Positions 1-7,669 of a stretch of DNA of 64,000 nucleotides are shown one piece after another. Position 1 is the stretch's first letter. Each line of letters opens with the position of its first letter. The notes beneath the pieces are model-generated. The model made no database searches and had not been told where the DNA came from. It worked only from the letters and a program-made list of their open reading frames with translations. The position numbers were made by a program, and so were the translations under genes. Origin of the DNA: Chitinibacter tainanensis DSM 15459 (GTDB lineage Bacteria; Pseudomonadota; Gammaproteobacteria; Burkholderiales; Chitinibacteraceae); contig NZ_AUCN01000020.1 in the NCBI RefSeq assembly GCF_000429785.1, positions 1 to 64,000 on the forward strand. The letters run 5' to 3'.

Positions 1-47
1 TTCGGACTCGGGTTCGGACTCGGGTTCGGACTCGGGTTCGGACTCAG
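1..47. repeat. 12-bp tandem repeat inside the CobT-like gene
   Basis: TTCGGACTCGGG is repeated nearly four times and encodes alternating Ser-Glu-Pro-Glu in the acidic linker of the CobT-like protein. The array runs into the window edge, so its full copy number is not visible. Confidence 0.9.
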
Positions 48-849
48 AGGGAGGCTCTTCACTCTCCAACTCAGGCTCATCGGAAGGCTCCAGCTCTGGA
101 ATTTCCTCTGGAGCGCCTTTCTCTTCATCATTTGGCTCTTCCGGAGAATCGTTCGGCTCGGGAGTTGGTTTTTCCAATTCCGGAGGGGTTAGAGCAGCCG
201 CAAGTGCTTCCGCAAGCTTCAAACCGTCCCAGCTATCGCGCACTTTCTTGTATTGGCCGTCAAAGGCACGAAGAATCTTGGCGTAATCAGGAATCAGCGC
301 CCACTTGTCATCCTCTTCCATGTACCGGATAAACACGTCCTGCCCCGCCAAAGCTCGGATTGCAGGCACGATCAAGTAGTTGAAAAGCTCGCGCTGACTA
401 GCTCCGTTGGCTTTGAGTTCTTCAATTTTTGGCCGATTGATACGGGCAATGAAGTATTCCGACACCTTACGGATGTTGTACTGAGAACCTTTGAATCGGC
501 GCATTTGGCAGCGCTCAACAAAGGTATCCTCAATGATGTTATGTAGTTGGCCAACCAAACTACTTGATGATTTTGCCTTCTTGATCGCTTTCGGGTCGGT
601 GTGCAAAATGTGTCCAACCTCATGATCGATAAAGCCTTGTGTCGCCTCAACGAGCTCTTCACTCGGGTTCTCAGGGAGTTCCGGAAGGTTCACGATGCGA
701 GGCAGGAATGTAACTTTGTCATACTCTACGTAAGCTTTTGAACCACGCATTCTCACGCGCACATTCTGACCCGCTAGGATTTGGGTAATGGTTGTGATCG
801 CTTCTCGCAGCAAAGATACTTGTTCTGTAAGGGGAAATGCTCTCGTCAT
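1..849 (-). CDS. CobT-like metalloprotease, N-terminal part (cut by left edge)
   Basis: 283 codons are visible and the C-terminus lies outside the window. The protein has a zinc-protease HEVGH motif at residues 76-80 within a helical domain, then an acidic Glu/Ser/Pro-rich linker that ends in SEPE repeats. Phage proteins of this kind resemble cobaltochelatase subunit CobT, which pairs with an AAA ATPase (CobS) and normally carries a C-terminal VWA domain; that part would be beyond the edge. The start ATG at 849 follows AAGGAACCGAAC. A strong promoter with two operators lies just upstream. The family call comes from the HExxH context, acidic linker and phage setting; the biochemical role in phage is unknown to me. 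Confidence 0.75.
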   Translation of the reverse strand, partial: MTRAFPLTEQVSLLREAITTITQILAGQNVRVRMRGSKAYVEYDKVTFLPRIVNLPELPENPSEELVEATQGFIDHEVGHILHTDPKAIKKAKSSSSLVGQLHNIIEDTFVERCQMRRFKGSQYNIRKVSEYFIARINRPKIEELKANGASQRELFNYLIVPAIRALAGQDVFIRYMEEDDKWALIPDYAKILRAFDGQYKKVRDSWDGLKLAEALAAALTPPELEKPTPEPNDSPEEPNDEEKGAPEEIPELEPSDEPELESEEPPSESEPESEPESEPESE

Positions 850-868
850 GTTCGGTTCCTTGTGTTGT

Positions 869-886
869 TTGATCAGCGGTGACTTA
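869..886. promoter_or_regulatory. 18-bp operator, degenerate left half
   Basis: TTGATCA-GCGG-TGACTTA. It overlaps the -10 region of the promoter for the CobT-like gene. It belongs to the family TAAGTCAnnnnTGACTTA found throughout the window. Confidence 0.65.
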
Positions 887-913
887 TTTACCGTCCGTCA
901 TGTAGTTTGTCAA
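885..913 (-). promoter_or_regulatory. Sigma-70-type promoter of the CobT-like gene
   Basis: On the minus strand there is TTGACA (908-913), a 17-bp spacer, then TAAATA (885-890), about 40 bp before the start codon. The -35 box lies inside one 18-bp operator and the -10 box overlaps the edge of a second, so a bound repressor should block polymerase. Confidence 0.75.
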
Positions 914-923
914 CAGTGACTTA
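906..923. promoter_or_regulatory. 18-bp operator over a -35 box
   Basis: TTTGTCA-ACAG-TGACTTA. The -35 hexamer TTGACA of the leftward promoter is part of this palindrome, so repressor binding and polymerase binding would be mutually exclusive. Confidence 0.75.
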
Positions 924-1162
924 TATTGCTTCTATTTGTATTGTGAAGTCTCTACTATGGGGACGTGAAGGCTTTTGCAACCTGCCGAAATACTCAAGTT
1001 GCGAGAGCCATTGATAAGAGAACGCTTATTTTGAAGTTTTGGAGCTGGGTTTGTGCTCATATTTGACGGGAATCTATGAATCCCGCATAAGACACTTCAC
1101 TGCTTACTTATTATTTACTAGAATAGCAGTGCGTTTATTCAGAACGCATTAACTATGTTTAA

Positions 1163-1196
1163 TACCTAAGTCACAACTAACTAACTATCTTAGGTA
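1163..1196. promoter_or_regulatory. Inverted repeat and operator upstream of the repressor gene
   Basis: TACCTAAG (1163-1170) and CTTAGGTA (1189-1196) form a perfect 8-bp inverted repeat. Inside it, 1167-1184 reads TAAGTCA-CAAC-TAACTAA, a member of the dispersed operator family with two changes in the right half. It ends about 30 bp before the repressor start, which points to autoregulation. A further short inverted repeat, TGCGTT/AACGCA, lies just upstream. Confidence 0.6.
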
Positions 1197-1212
1197 GGAT
1201 TGAGGAATCGAT

Positions 1213-1701
1213 ATGGCTAGACCGCTTAGCAGTTATGAAAGTGATAATGAGGTTGCAAAGTTTATTGAGAAACGAATCAATGAACTGACAACCATTTCGG
1301 GAGGGGAAATATCCCAGGCAGATATTGCCAGGCAGGCGGGATTCTCTAAACCGAACATAATCAATATGCTCAAGAAAGGCGCGACAAAAGTGCCGCCAAG
1401 CCGTGTAATGGCATTGGCAAAAGCTCTCGGAGCTGACCCTGCGTACTTCCTAGAATTGGTATTGAAAGACCAAGATCGTTACTCCGGAATTATGGACGCC
1501 TTGAAAGAAATATATGGCGAAAATATCCTCAGAAGTCCAACCCTCTCCCAAGATGCAGAGGCAATCTATTCCGAATTGAAAGCACTTTCAAATGGAAAGG
1601 CGCTGAAATTTGACCCGACCCACCCAGCTACCGCTGCGGCCCTGAAAAATCTTGTTAATTCAATGGCTCAAGTAGCGCAAGACGAAGCCGAAGAATCGTG
1701 A
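1213..1701 (+). CDS. Xre-family repressor-like DNA-binding protein
   Basis: 162 residues. A helix-turn-helix of the lambda Cro/Xre type covers about residues 32-58 (ISQADIARQAG followed by a KPNIINML recognition helix), then VPPSRVMALAKALGADP, typical of Xre proteins. The C-terminal half is Ala/Asn-rich with no peptidase motif visible, so RecA-stimulated self-cleavage is not indicated. It is the only rightward gene among its neighbours and diverges from the CobT-like gene, with operators between. A copy of the dispersed 18-bp operator lies in its own leader, making it the best candidate for the protein that binds that family. That assignment is inference; the DNA-binding fold is clear. Confidence 0.8.
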   Translation: MARPLSSYESDNEVAKFIEKRINELTTISGGEISQADIARQAGFSKPNIINMLKKGATKVPPSRVMALAKALGADPAYFLELVLKDQDRYSGIMDALKEIYGENILRSPTLSQDAEAIYSELKALSNGKALKFDPTHPATAAALKNLVNSMAQVAQDEAEES

Positions 1702-1735
1702 GCCTTTCTGGTGGAAGTGACGAATATTTAGGAAT

Positions 1736-1757
1736 GAAGGGGGCGTTTGCCCCCTTC
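1736..1757. terminator. Terminator between convergent genes
   Basis: GAAGGGGGC, loop GTTT, GCCCCCTTC: a 9-bp perfect GC-rich hairpin between the stop of the repressor (1701) and the stop of the recombinase (1765). It is followed by T-rich sequence on the + strand and can serve both genes. Confidence 0.8.
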
Positions 1758-1764
1758 GCTATTT

Positions 1765-2853
1765 CTACTTTTTGATAATGTTGTCAATTGCGGCATCCAT
1801 AATATTTATATTGCCGTGCGTGTAATGCTGAGTCATTTGGAATGAAGAATGGCCGAGCATCATGGCCACAATCAATGGGGAAACGCTTGCACCGCTCAAT
1901 CGAGAAGCCATTGAGTGTCGCAGAGAGTGTCTTACCAGTTTCTCCGCTCCCACGCCTTTAATCTCCAATCCCTTAAATACCGCTTCGGTGCGATACCGGA
2001 GTGTGCTTGCAGAAAGCGGATTATCGACCTTTTTATACCACCAGATCGACTCCTTATTTGTCACGCCTTCCAGCTCCAATTTGGCCACACGCCGTAATAG
2101 CATTTCTCTAACCCGCGGAGTCATTGGAACGAAGCGCGTTTTACTTGTCTTGGTTGTTCTGGCGACGAACTCGATTGCACCATTTTTCCCGCTGGCGAAG
2201 TGGAGCTTGCTTTTGACCAGGCTTAGCGCCTCCCCGACCCGCGCGCCCGTATCGAACAGGAACATCATGAAGTCATACACGTCCTGATTTGGCGCGAGCT
2301 CGGCCATGATCATTTCTTCCTCTTCCAGCGTCACCACCCGGGTTCTCTGGTTTTCCTCTCGGAGCAGTCGGAAGCTTGGCACGCTGTCGATGGCGTTCCA
2401 TTCTGCCTTCGCATAATTGAGGAATGCACGGAACACGGCCAACTCTCGATTGACCGTGGCCGGCTGCACACCTTCTTTCGCGCGGCGAATCCGGTAATTG
2501 TTGATGTCCACCTGAACAATGTCACGCAAGTATCGAGCCTCGCCGAGCTCCCGATACCAATAATCAAGCCGGCGCTGCACGTCTCGATACGATCTTAGGT
2601 GTCCGCCGTGCTCATCCATATACCGCGCAATCGCATCGCCCAGCTTCAAAGTCCGCATCTGGTCGGACAAGGAATTGCGCTTGCCCTTCATCACGCCCTG
2701 GCTTTGCTCCATTTCTGCAGTGAGCTTGGCCTGAGCCTCGATCACCAGCGCTTTGCGATGATCATCTGTCCGTGTGCTGCGCGAATAAGTAACCCCGTTC
2801 AGATTGAACTGGTAGTACCAATACCGGCTGTTTTTCTTCCTAAATAGTGACAT
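1765..2853 (-). CDS. int: Tyrosine recombinase (integrase/resolvase)
   Basis: 362 residues, full length for the family. The catalytic set is visible: Arg205 in DTGARVGEAL, Lys235 in a TKTSKTR strand, His309 and Arg312 in HSLRHS, His335 in LGHSS, and nucleophile Tyr344 in TQHYTH. Residues about 1-60 form the arm-type/AP2-like N-terminus and 70-170 the SAM-like core-binding domain. The start at 2853 follows the upstream inverted repeat at about 20 bp. In a phage that carries its own replicon it could integrate, resolve plasmid dimers, or do both. No attachment-site overlap with a tRNA gene is visible, so I do not choose between these. Confidence 0.93.
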   Translation of the reverse strand: MSLFRKKNSRYWYYQFNLNGVTYSRSTRTDDHRKALVIEAQAKLTAEMEQSQGVMKGKRNSLSDQMRTLKLGDAIARYMDEHGGHLRSYRDVQRRLDYWYRELGEARYLRDIVQVDINNYRIRRAKEGVQPATVNRELAVFRAFLNYAKAEWNAIDSVPSFRLLREENQRTRVVTLEEEEMIMAELAPNQDVYDFMMFLFDTGARVGEALSLVKSKLHFASGKNGAIEFVARTTKTSKTRFVPMTPRVREMLLRRVAKLELEGVTNKESIWWYKKVDNPLSASTLRYRTEAVFKGLEIKGVGAEKLVRHSLRHSMASRLSGASVSPLIVAMMLGHSSFQMTQHYTHGNINIMDAAIDNIIKK

Positions 2854-2872
2854 GGCGTGCGCTCCGTTTTTA

Positions 2873-2893
2873 CGACGGTTTCTTAAACCGTCG
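2873..2893. repeat. Perfect inverted repeat upstream of the recombinase
   Basis: CGACGGTTT-CTT-AAACCGTCG: 9-bp arms around 3 bp, or 7-bp arms around a 7-bp spacer. The second reading has the geometry of a tyrosine-recombinase core site. It could equally be an operator controlling the recombinase gene, whose start is 20 bp away. Neither role is shown by the sequence alone. Confidence 0.5.
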
Positions 2894-3179
2894 CAATACC
2901 GCGAATTTACTAGGTTTGACTGGTTCGGTGTAGTAACAAGTGTAGTGAATGGCTATTTCACCAACAGGTTAGGGTGGTTTTTCAGCCATGAAACGTGTCT
3001 TTGCACGCTTGGAATAATTTTATGGCTGATTTTTCATCAATAGATACTATCTTAGCAAGATAGATAGATAGAAAGCCAGAAAGAAAGGGAAGGGGATAGA
3101 TAGAAAGAACTTCAAACCCTCATCTATTCGTGGTCTAATTCAGCAACACCTATAAACACACCGAACTAAGGGAACCGTC
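2894..3179. promoter_or_regulatory. par leader region with inverted repeat CTATCTT/AAGATAG
   Basis: 286 bp without a convincing gene. It holds a perfect 7-bp inverted repeat (CTATCTT-AGC-AAGATAG, 3047-3063), then a purine-rich GATA/GAAA tract (3061-3110), then the parA ribosome site AAGGGAACC. The inverted repeat is a plausible ParA/partner operator or centromere element. A TATAAA box at about 3151 lacks a good -35 partner. Confidence 0.45.
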
Positions 3180-3860
3180 ATGACTCAACGAGGACACATC
3201 ATTCTCGTCGGCACTGAGAAAGGTGGCGTGGGTAAAAGCACGCTGGCAGTGAACACTGCGGCCTACTTGAAGCAGAAAGGCTTTCAAGTCGTCATTGTCG
3301 ATACAGATACACAGCCAACCACCAACACCTTCATTGAGCAGCGCGCCGCCGCGGGCGTTGAGCCACACATTCCCTGCTACATCATCCAAGGCGAGAAAAA
3401 GATCGCCCGCGATCTGCTAGGCTTGGCTGAGCAGTTCCAATTTGTCGTTGTCGATGCCGGTGGCCGTGACTCGGTTGAGTTGCGTGAAACGATGCTGGTC
3501 TGCGACACGATGATTGCGCCAACCGAAGTCGGTTTGTTTGAAACATGGGCTTTGAAAAAGACCGCCAGCCTGGTCAATGATGTGAACATCATTCGTGGCG
3601 AAGGTAACGCGATCAATGTCCATGCGGTACTGAACTGCGCGCCGACCAACCCGTTCCTGCGTAACCGGATTGATCGCGCCATTGAATTCATCACACATAA
3701 CTTCCCGCAACTGAATCTGGCCGAGACCATCATTCATAACCGCGTAGCCTACTCTGACGCAGCGCTGTTCTCGATGGGGATTGTCGAGGTACCGGCAGAA
3801 GTCAAAGACGCAAAAGCCGTCAAAGAACTCGTTGCCTTTCTGGAGGAAATCGGACTATGA
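3180..3860 (+). CDS. parA: ParA-family partition ATPase
   Basis: 226 residues, the short (type Ib-like) form with no N-terminal DNA-binding domain. The deviant Walker A is GTEKGGVGKST (11-21) with the signature lysine, followed by a VVIVDTDTQPT switch I and a FVVVDAGGRDS Walker B. It should drive partition of the prophage-plasmid by forming ATP-dependent complexes on the nucleoid with its partner and a centromere. Its stop overlaps the next gene's start as ATGA, so the two are translationally coupled. Short ParAs of this type usually rely on the small partner for autoregulation. Homology is strong. The centromere is not identified, though the nested inverted-repeat elements elsewhere are candidates. 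Confidence 0.93.
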   Translation: MTQRGHIILVGTEKGGVGKSTLAVNTAAYLKQKGFQVVIVDTDTQPTTNTFIEQRAAAGVEPHIPCYIIQGEKKIARDLLGLAEQFQFVVVDAGGRDSVELRETMLVCDTMIAPTEVGLFETWALKKTASLVNDVNIIRGEGNAINVHAVLNCAPTNPFLRNRIDRAIEFITHNFPQLNLAETIIHNRVAYSDAALFSMGIVEVPAEVKDAKAVKELVAFLEEIGL

Positions 3861-4264
3861 GCGGCAAAAAGACACTGCCACCAATGAGTATGCCTGGCCA
3901 AGCGCCAGCGGCCGCAGCCAAACCGGTCGATGTTGAAGAGGTGCTCAAGCGAGCGCACGAAAGCGGCTGGGTAGAGCAAGCACCTGTCGCCAATCAAGTA
4001 CCAGTTCAGGCGGCTCAACCAGCCAAGGACATTCCCTGGCTGCGTTACATTGATACAACCAAGCCTTTTACCCGCACTTTTGTCGTCTTTACACCTGCAG
4101 AGCACGCCATGCTGCGCTTTGTGACCAAGGATAACGTCATTCTTGGCAAGAACGGCGAGCGCCTGGGTATCGAAAAGTTTGTGGTCCAAGCCGCAATGAA
4201 GGCCGTGCATGATAAGCTGCTTGAGCTTGGCTACACAGAAGAAGAAATTGCGAACAAGCTGTAA
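3857..4264 (+). CDS. Small ParA partner, candidate centromere-binding protein
   Basis: 135 residues immediately after parA, overlapping by 4 bp. The first 60 or so residues are Pro/Ala/Gln-rich and probably disordered, a region that in such partners often contacts ParA. Residues about 70-135 are a compact segment containing FTRTFVVFTPAEHAMLRF and a helical C-terminus that could bind DNA. I see no canonical ParB HTH or nuclease motif. The assignment as partition partner rests on gene order, size and coupling, not on a recognised domain. Confidence 0.6.
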   Translation: MSGKKTLPPMSMPGQAPAAAAKPVDVEEVLKRAHESGWVEQAPVANQVPVQAAQPAKDIPWLRYIDTTKPFTRTFVVFTPAEHAMLRFVTKDNVILGKNGERLGIEKFVVQAAMKAVHDKLLELGYTEEEIANKL

Positions 4265-4266
4265 CC

Positions 4267-4281
4267 GTACCTCAAATCACG
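4267..4281 (-). promoter_or_regulatory. Solitary inverted iteron upstream of the initiator gene
   Basis: On the minus strand this reads CGTGATTTGAGGTAC, one internal base and one terminal base from the iteron CGTGCTTTGAGGTAT. It sits 33 bp before the initiator start, where binding by the initiator could repress its own gene, as known for several iteron plasmids. Confidence 0.65.
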
Positions 4282-4284
4282 ATA

Positions 4285-4304
4285 AGGGCGGTGCAGACCG
4301 CCCT
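4285..4304. terminator. Hairpin between the par genes and the initiator gene
   Basis: AGGGCGG-TGCAGA-CCGCCCT followed by GTTTAATTT and then the initiator ATG at 4314. It may end par transcription or limit readthrough and translation of the initiator. The hairpin leaves no obvious Shine-Dalgarno sequence exposed. Confidence 0.55.
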
Positions 4305-4313
4305 GTTTAATTT

Positions 4314-5324
4314 ATGAGCCAGAAAGACGACAAAAAAGGCAGCTCTGAGCTGCCTCATAAGATCGAGACAATTGCCGACCGTGTACGGCAAATGGGAGAG
4401 AGTGCGCGCTCAAAAGGCCCGAAACAGCTCCCGCTTTTTGGCGAGAAGTATGCTGTAGCACCTAATGAGTTCGGCCGCGCCGCGCTCTTCAAAGTACGCA
4501 ACAACAAAGAACCTCGCCAACGCTACGACGACTCAGTTGTATTTACTGCCGGCAACCACCGCATTCTTTTCTCGGGAGAAGAGTTGCGCGACGATGATGA
4601 CCAGCTGGTTTGGTACTCCATTCTTCGGCTCGCACAAGCTTCCGGCCAAGACTTGCGTGAACCCTTCGAGGTAACAGGCTGGCAACTGCTGCACGATCTG
4701 AAATGGGGTAACGATGGCAAAAGCTATCGCCGGCTGCGTGCGTGTATCAAACGCCTTCGCCGCGCCTCCTTGACCGTTCACTCGCCCAAGTTTGATGGCG
4801 TCAGCGAATCCAAGAGCCTCGACTTCAATATGATTCGGAAGTACGAGTTTGGTGATGGCATCAGCCATGAGGCTGAGAATGAGCCGGCCTTCGACACGTT
4901 CGATGAAGGCGGGAAGCTACTCGAGCCAAATTATGAAGAGCTCGACAGGAATCAGATTAAAGACGCTATCCGACGCTCTAAATGGAAGATCTGGCTCGAG
5001 GAAGAGGTTTACCTGCTGTTCCGCGCTGATCAGTTTGCCCTGCTCAATTGGGATAACTTCTTGGAGCTGGGCAGCGTTGCTCGTCAGATGTATCTGTATT
5101 ACTCAACGCATCGATCACCCTTTCCGCATCCAGTTTCCCTTATCTACCGCCTGGTCGATAGCAACGACACCAATACGTCACGGTTCCGGAATAAGGTCAT
5201 TCGTGCGCTGGATGAGCTGAAACAGATCGACTTCCTCGCCGATCACAGCATCGAGCGTAAACCTGATGGCCAGTACGAGATCAGCGTCCGTCGAAAATTG
5301 AAGGACCAAACGCCGAAAAAGTGA
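4314..5324 (+). CDS. trfA-like: TrfA-like plasmid replication initiator
   Basis: 336 residues. It matches the TrfA initiator of IncP plasmids along its length: GRAALFKVRNNKEPR, FSGEELRDDDDQLVW, the paired winged-helix region ending in VARQMYLYYSTHRSPFPHP, and a C-terminal winged helix. Initiators of this family bind iterons, melt the adjacent AT-rich DNA and recruit the host helicase. The iteron array starts 35 bp beyond the stop codon, and the iteron resembles the RK2 one (a CTTGAGG core). This gene is the main evidence that the phage replicates as a plasmid. An inverted iteron and a hairpin precede the start, consistent with tight control of copy number. Confidence 0.9.
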   Translation: MSQKDDKKGSSELPHKIETIADRVRQMGESARSKGPKQLPLFGEKYAVAPNEFGRAALFKVRNNKEPRQRYDDSVVFTAGNHRILFSGEELRDDDDQLVWYSILRLAQASGQDLREPFEVTGWQLLHDLKWGNDGKSYRRLRACIKRLRRASLTVHSPKFDGVSESKSLDFNMIRKYEFGDGISHEAENEPAFDTFDEGGKLLEPNYEELDRNQIKDAIRRSKWKIWLEEEVYLLFRADQFALLNWDNFLELGSVARQMYLYYSTHRSPFPHPVSLIYRLVDSNDTNTSRFRNKVIRALDELKQIDFLADHSIERKPDGQYEISVRRKLKDQTPKK

Positions 5325-5359
5325 TCGATTATCCGGTCGCTTCCTCGTTCGCACAGTAT

Positions 5360-5556
5360 CGTGCTTTGAGGTATGAGGCCGAAGAGACTAGCGTGCTTTG
5401 AGGTATGCCGCTCTCTTCCTTTTATCGTGCTTTGAGGTACAAATGGGCAGGCGAAAATCTGCCCATTTTCATTTAGAGAGCCTATCGTGCTTTGAGGTAT
5501 GGCCTCTAACGTGCTTTGGAGTATTTGAGGGCGGGATTTATCGTGCTTTGAGGTAT
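5360..5556 (+). repeat. oriV: Iteron array I (six copies)
   Basis: Direct copies of CGTGCTTTGAGGTAT start at 5360, 5392, 5426, 5486, 5510 and 5542. The copy at 5426 ends in TAC and the one at 5510 has GGAGTAT. Spacings are 24 to 60 bp, in the same orientation as the initiator gene. These are the presumed binding sites of the TrfA-like protein. Confidence 0.9.
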
Positions 5557-5631
5557 GAATCCCGCGCATTTAGCTGTGTAGTGACTACATCGAAACCACT
5601 CCCCCGTTTGATGTATCACTTTAGAATGTGG

Positions 5632-5674
5632 TGTTAGACGATTGATATATATAGCTTATTGCTATTTGTCCACA
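5632..5674 (+). other. oriV: AT-rich segment and DnaA box of the origin
   Basis: An AT-rich stretch (about 5638-5667) ends at TTGTCCACA (5666-5674), one mismatch from the consensus DnaA box. It lies between the two iteron arrays and is the likely melting region of the plasmid origin. Confidence 0.65.
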
Positions 5675-5700
5675 GAAGGGCTCTTTTGTGACGGTCATAT

Positions 5701-5846
5701 CGTGACTTGAGGTATGCAATATCGTGTCCGGAGGTATGGCCTATCGTGACTTGGAGTACAGGGTACCGTGACGAGAGGTATGACAGACGTGACTTGGGGT
5801 ATTTTATTACGTGCTTTGAGGTATGAAATTACGTGACCAGAGGTAT
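5701..5846 (+). repeat. oriV: Iteron array II (seven copies, mostly variant)
   Basis: Copies start at 5701, 5723, 5745, 5767, 5788, 5810 and 5832. The first five start points are 21-22 bp apart, about two helical turns. Most carry CGTGAC or CGTGTC rather than CGTGCT in the first half (CGTGACTTGAGGTAT, CGTGACGAGAGGTAT, CGTGACCAGAGGTAT), while 5810 is the array-I type. The regular phasing contrasts with array I and suggests a distinct class of sites, perhaps of lower affinity. Confidence 0.88.
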
Positions 5847-5896
5847 AAAAAACACTTTAAGTATCACGTTCAACACGATGAATCGAAAAGGAAAAA

Positions 5897-5914
5897 GGGC
5901 TGATCGCTCAGCCC
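5897..5914 (-). terminator. Terminator of the leftward replication operon
   Basis: GGGCTGA-TCGC-TCAGCCC. On the minus strand it is followed by TTTTTCCTTTT, so it ends transcripts coming from the ligase side and insulates the origin. Confidence 0.8.
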
Positions 5915-5979
5915 CTCTAACCTTTTAACCTTTTTAACCCTTAATTACTAAATAACCACTGTAGTAATTAGAACCAATG

Positions 5980-6174
5980 CTATGAGTTGGCCAATTTCAG
6001 GGTGGATACCTCAAGATAGGTCAAAATATCGATCAGCATCACCTCATTTCCATGCTTATCGAGCACCTTGATCAGCCCATTGCTGAATACCTGGTGTTTC
6101 CAAGGCATAGTCTGTTTCAGTCTTGCTATGGTCGCTGCCTTATTGTCGTTGGTGTCTGTTGCGGTTTGGTTCAT
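5980..6174 (-). CDS. Small hypothetical protein
   Basis: 64 residues, not recognised. The N-terminus is polar and Thr/Asn-rich, and residues 25-60 look like a compact beta-alpha segment (HQVFSNGLIKVLDKHGNEVML). The start is supported by AGGAG 7 bp upstream; the stop codon of the ligase lies within that spacing, so the two genes are tightly linked. It is the last gene of the leftward replication operon before the terminator. Confidence 0.65.
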   Translation of the reverse strand: MNQTATDTNDNKAATIARLKQTMPWKHQVFSNGLIKVLDKHGNEVMLIDILTYLEVSTLKLANS

Positions 6175-6177
6175 CGT

Positions 6178-7659
6178 TTACTCCTGTACCCCATGTTTCA
6201 CGTTATCGCGGAAGCGCTTAAAGCGCGGGTGACGCATTGCCCCATCGGGCGTCAGCTCGTGGTATTCGCACTCGACAATCCGGCCTAATACCTCAAATTC
6301 ACGCTCTTTCATTTCCTCTTCGATGGTCTCGAGACTGACCTGAATACGCCGGTTATGCTCAGCGTCATACCGGTACCCAAGCTTGGCGAAATCACGGATG
6401 AGAGCATCATTGAACTCAGATCGAGTCATGTGGCCAGCCTGCGGAACGGTCTTGAAGCCACCACCGCAGTCGGTAAATACCCCGTTTTTACCCTGTACGA
6501 TCAAGCCGCCTAATGTGTCCCAAAAATCTTTACCCTCTTCACCGAAGTAGGCGCCGACCACGCGGAACTCATCACTGTTTTCGGCTTTGAGCTTCATCCA
6601 TTCGTACACCCGTTTCTTGCAGTACGGCGCATCAATGTCTTTGAGCATTGCGCCTTCAAGACCTTTGGCCAAGTATTGCTCGAATAAGCGATGAACCTCA
6701 TCCACGCTACCGACCTTGGAACAAGGCATCTTGAGCACTGGTGCTTTTTGACTAGGCTGCCTGGCCAGATCTGCAAGACGTGCCACGAAGATTTGCCGAC
6801 GCTCCAGCGTCATATCGCAGACTGGATTCTTGAAGTCGGCGCCTTCAAAGGCATCGAGCGGCAGAATGTCGAAAACGCAGAACTTGGAATCGACAGCTTG
6901 ATCAGTACCCTTGCGGGCATCGGATACCGTCTTGTTGAATCCGCCCGAGATCATTTCCCCGTCGATCACGACACCACCCTTGAACACGCTATTGGCTTCG
7001 GCATCCATCAGGAATTGAGCGACCAGCATTGCCAGGTCGTCCTTCATGAAGTCGTAGGCCGGAAACTCATTGCCTTCGCGCGAGCAGAAGGTGACGGACA
7101 TATCCGATTGACCCTTGAGCCGGACCAGCGCCAGTACACGCACACCATCGAGTTTTGGCTCCACAATGTAGCGCCGGCCAACCACAAAGCGCTTTTCCTC
7201 GAACGGGTGCGCCAGCTGGCAGCGGAAGAGCGAGTACAGATGCGGCATTGCCTCCCATACGGTCATTTCGGTCAGGCCGCAGCGTAGGTCTTTTTTCAAG
7301 ATGCGGCCAAAGACCTCTGCTGATGAGGTATCGAGGGCTTGCATTTCGTTAAGCACTGCCAATTTGGCTGCATTCCCGGTGAGCTCCCGGCTTGCCAGGC
7401 GATCGAACAATTCAAAGGTCGATTCATTAAAATGCCGACCAGCTTCATTTGGCTCAATCTTTGGAGGCTTCACGCCAAACGTGATTTTCGGGTCATAGGC
7501 AAGTCGCATGACCTTTTGGACCATCGGCGTTTCGTTATGAATCAGGATGGTTTGACGGATCTCGGTATTGCGAGCGCCCTTCATTTCGTTCAAGAGCGTC
7601 AACACATCGGCCGAGCTCAGGTCGTCAACATAGTCGGCGAGCGGGTCTCTTTCGTTCAT
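6178..7659 (-). CDS. lig: ATP-dependent DNA ligase
   Basis: 493 residues from the ATG at 7659. A longer reading to 7767 would overlap the previous gene. The nucleotidyltransferase motifs are intact: I EPKLDGVR with Lys169 as the AMP-accepting lysine, III VIDGEMIS, IV LEGAMLK, and V EWMKLK, followed by an OB-fold domain. It should seal nicks during phage DNA replication, probably at the lagging strand, together with the helicase and primase of the same operon. The N-terminal 140 residues are helical and resemble those of T4-type phage ligases. Confidence 0.92.
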   Translation of the reverse strand: MNERDPLADYVDDLSSADVLTLLNEMKGARNTEIRQTILIHNETPMVQKVMRLAYDPKITFGVKPPKIEPNEAGRHFNESTFELFDRLASRELTGNAAKLAVLNEMQALDTSSAEVFGRILKKDLRCGLTEMTVWEAMPHLYSLFRCQLAHPFEEKRFVVGRRYIVEPKLDGVRVLALVRLKGQSDMSVTFCSREGNEFPAYDFMKDDLAMLVAQFLMDAEANSVFKGGVVIDGEMISGGFNKTVSDARKGTDQAVDSKFCVFDILPLDAFEGADFKNPVCDMTLERRQIFVARLADLARQPSQKAPVLKMPCSKVGSVDEVHRLFEQYLAKGLEGAMLKDIDAPYCKKRVYEWMKLKAENSDEFRVVGAYFGEEGKDFWDTLGGLIVQGKNGVFTDCGGGFKTVPQAGHMTRSEFNDALIRDFAKLGYRYDAEHNRRIQVSLETIEEEMKEREFEVLGRIVECEYHELTPDGAMRHPRFKRFRDNVKHGVQE

Positions 7660-7669
7660 CGATATTGTC

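Noticed and set aside
2852-3043. 63-codon rightward frame upstream of parA
   Set aside because: Runs through the inverted repeat, no ribosome site, no recognisable protein.
3061-3110. GATA-rich tract as a binding-site array
   Set aside because: Units are irregular 4-5 bp simple repeats without defined spacing; likely low-complexity sequence.
5243-5569. 108-codon minus-strand frame across the iterons with repeated QST words
   Set aside because: The repeats are iterons read in frame; no ribosome site, and it covers the origin.
5360-5846. Possible CRISPR array
   Set aside because: The units are 15 bp with short irregular spacing and lie next to a TrfA-type initiator, which makes them iterons.
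6691-7287. 198-codon frame antisense to the ligase
   Set aside because: The ligase on the other strand has intact motifs; this is a shadow of its codon pattern.
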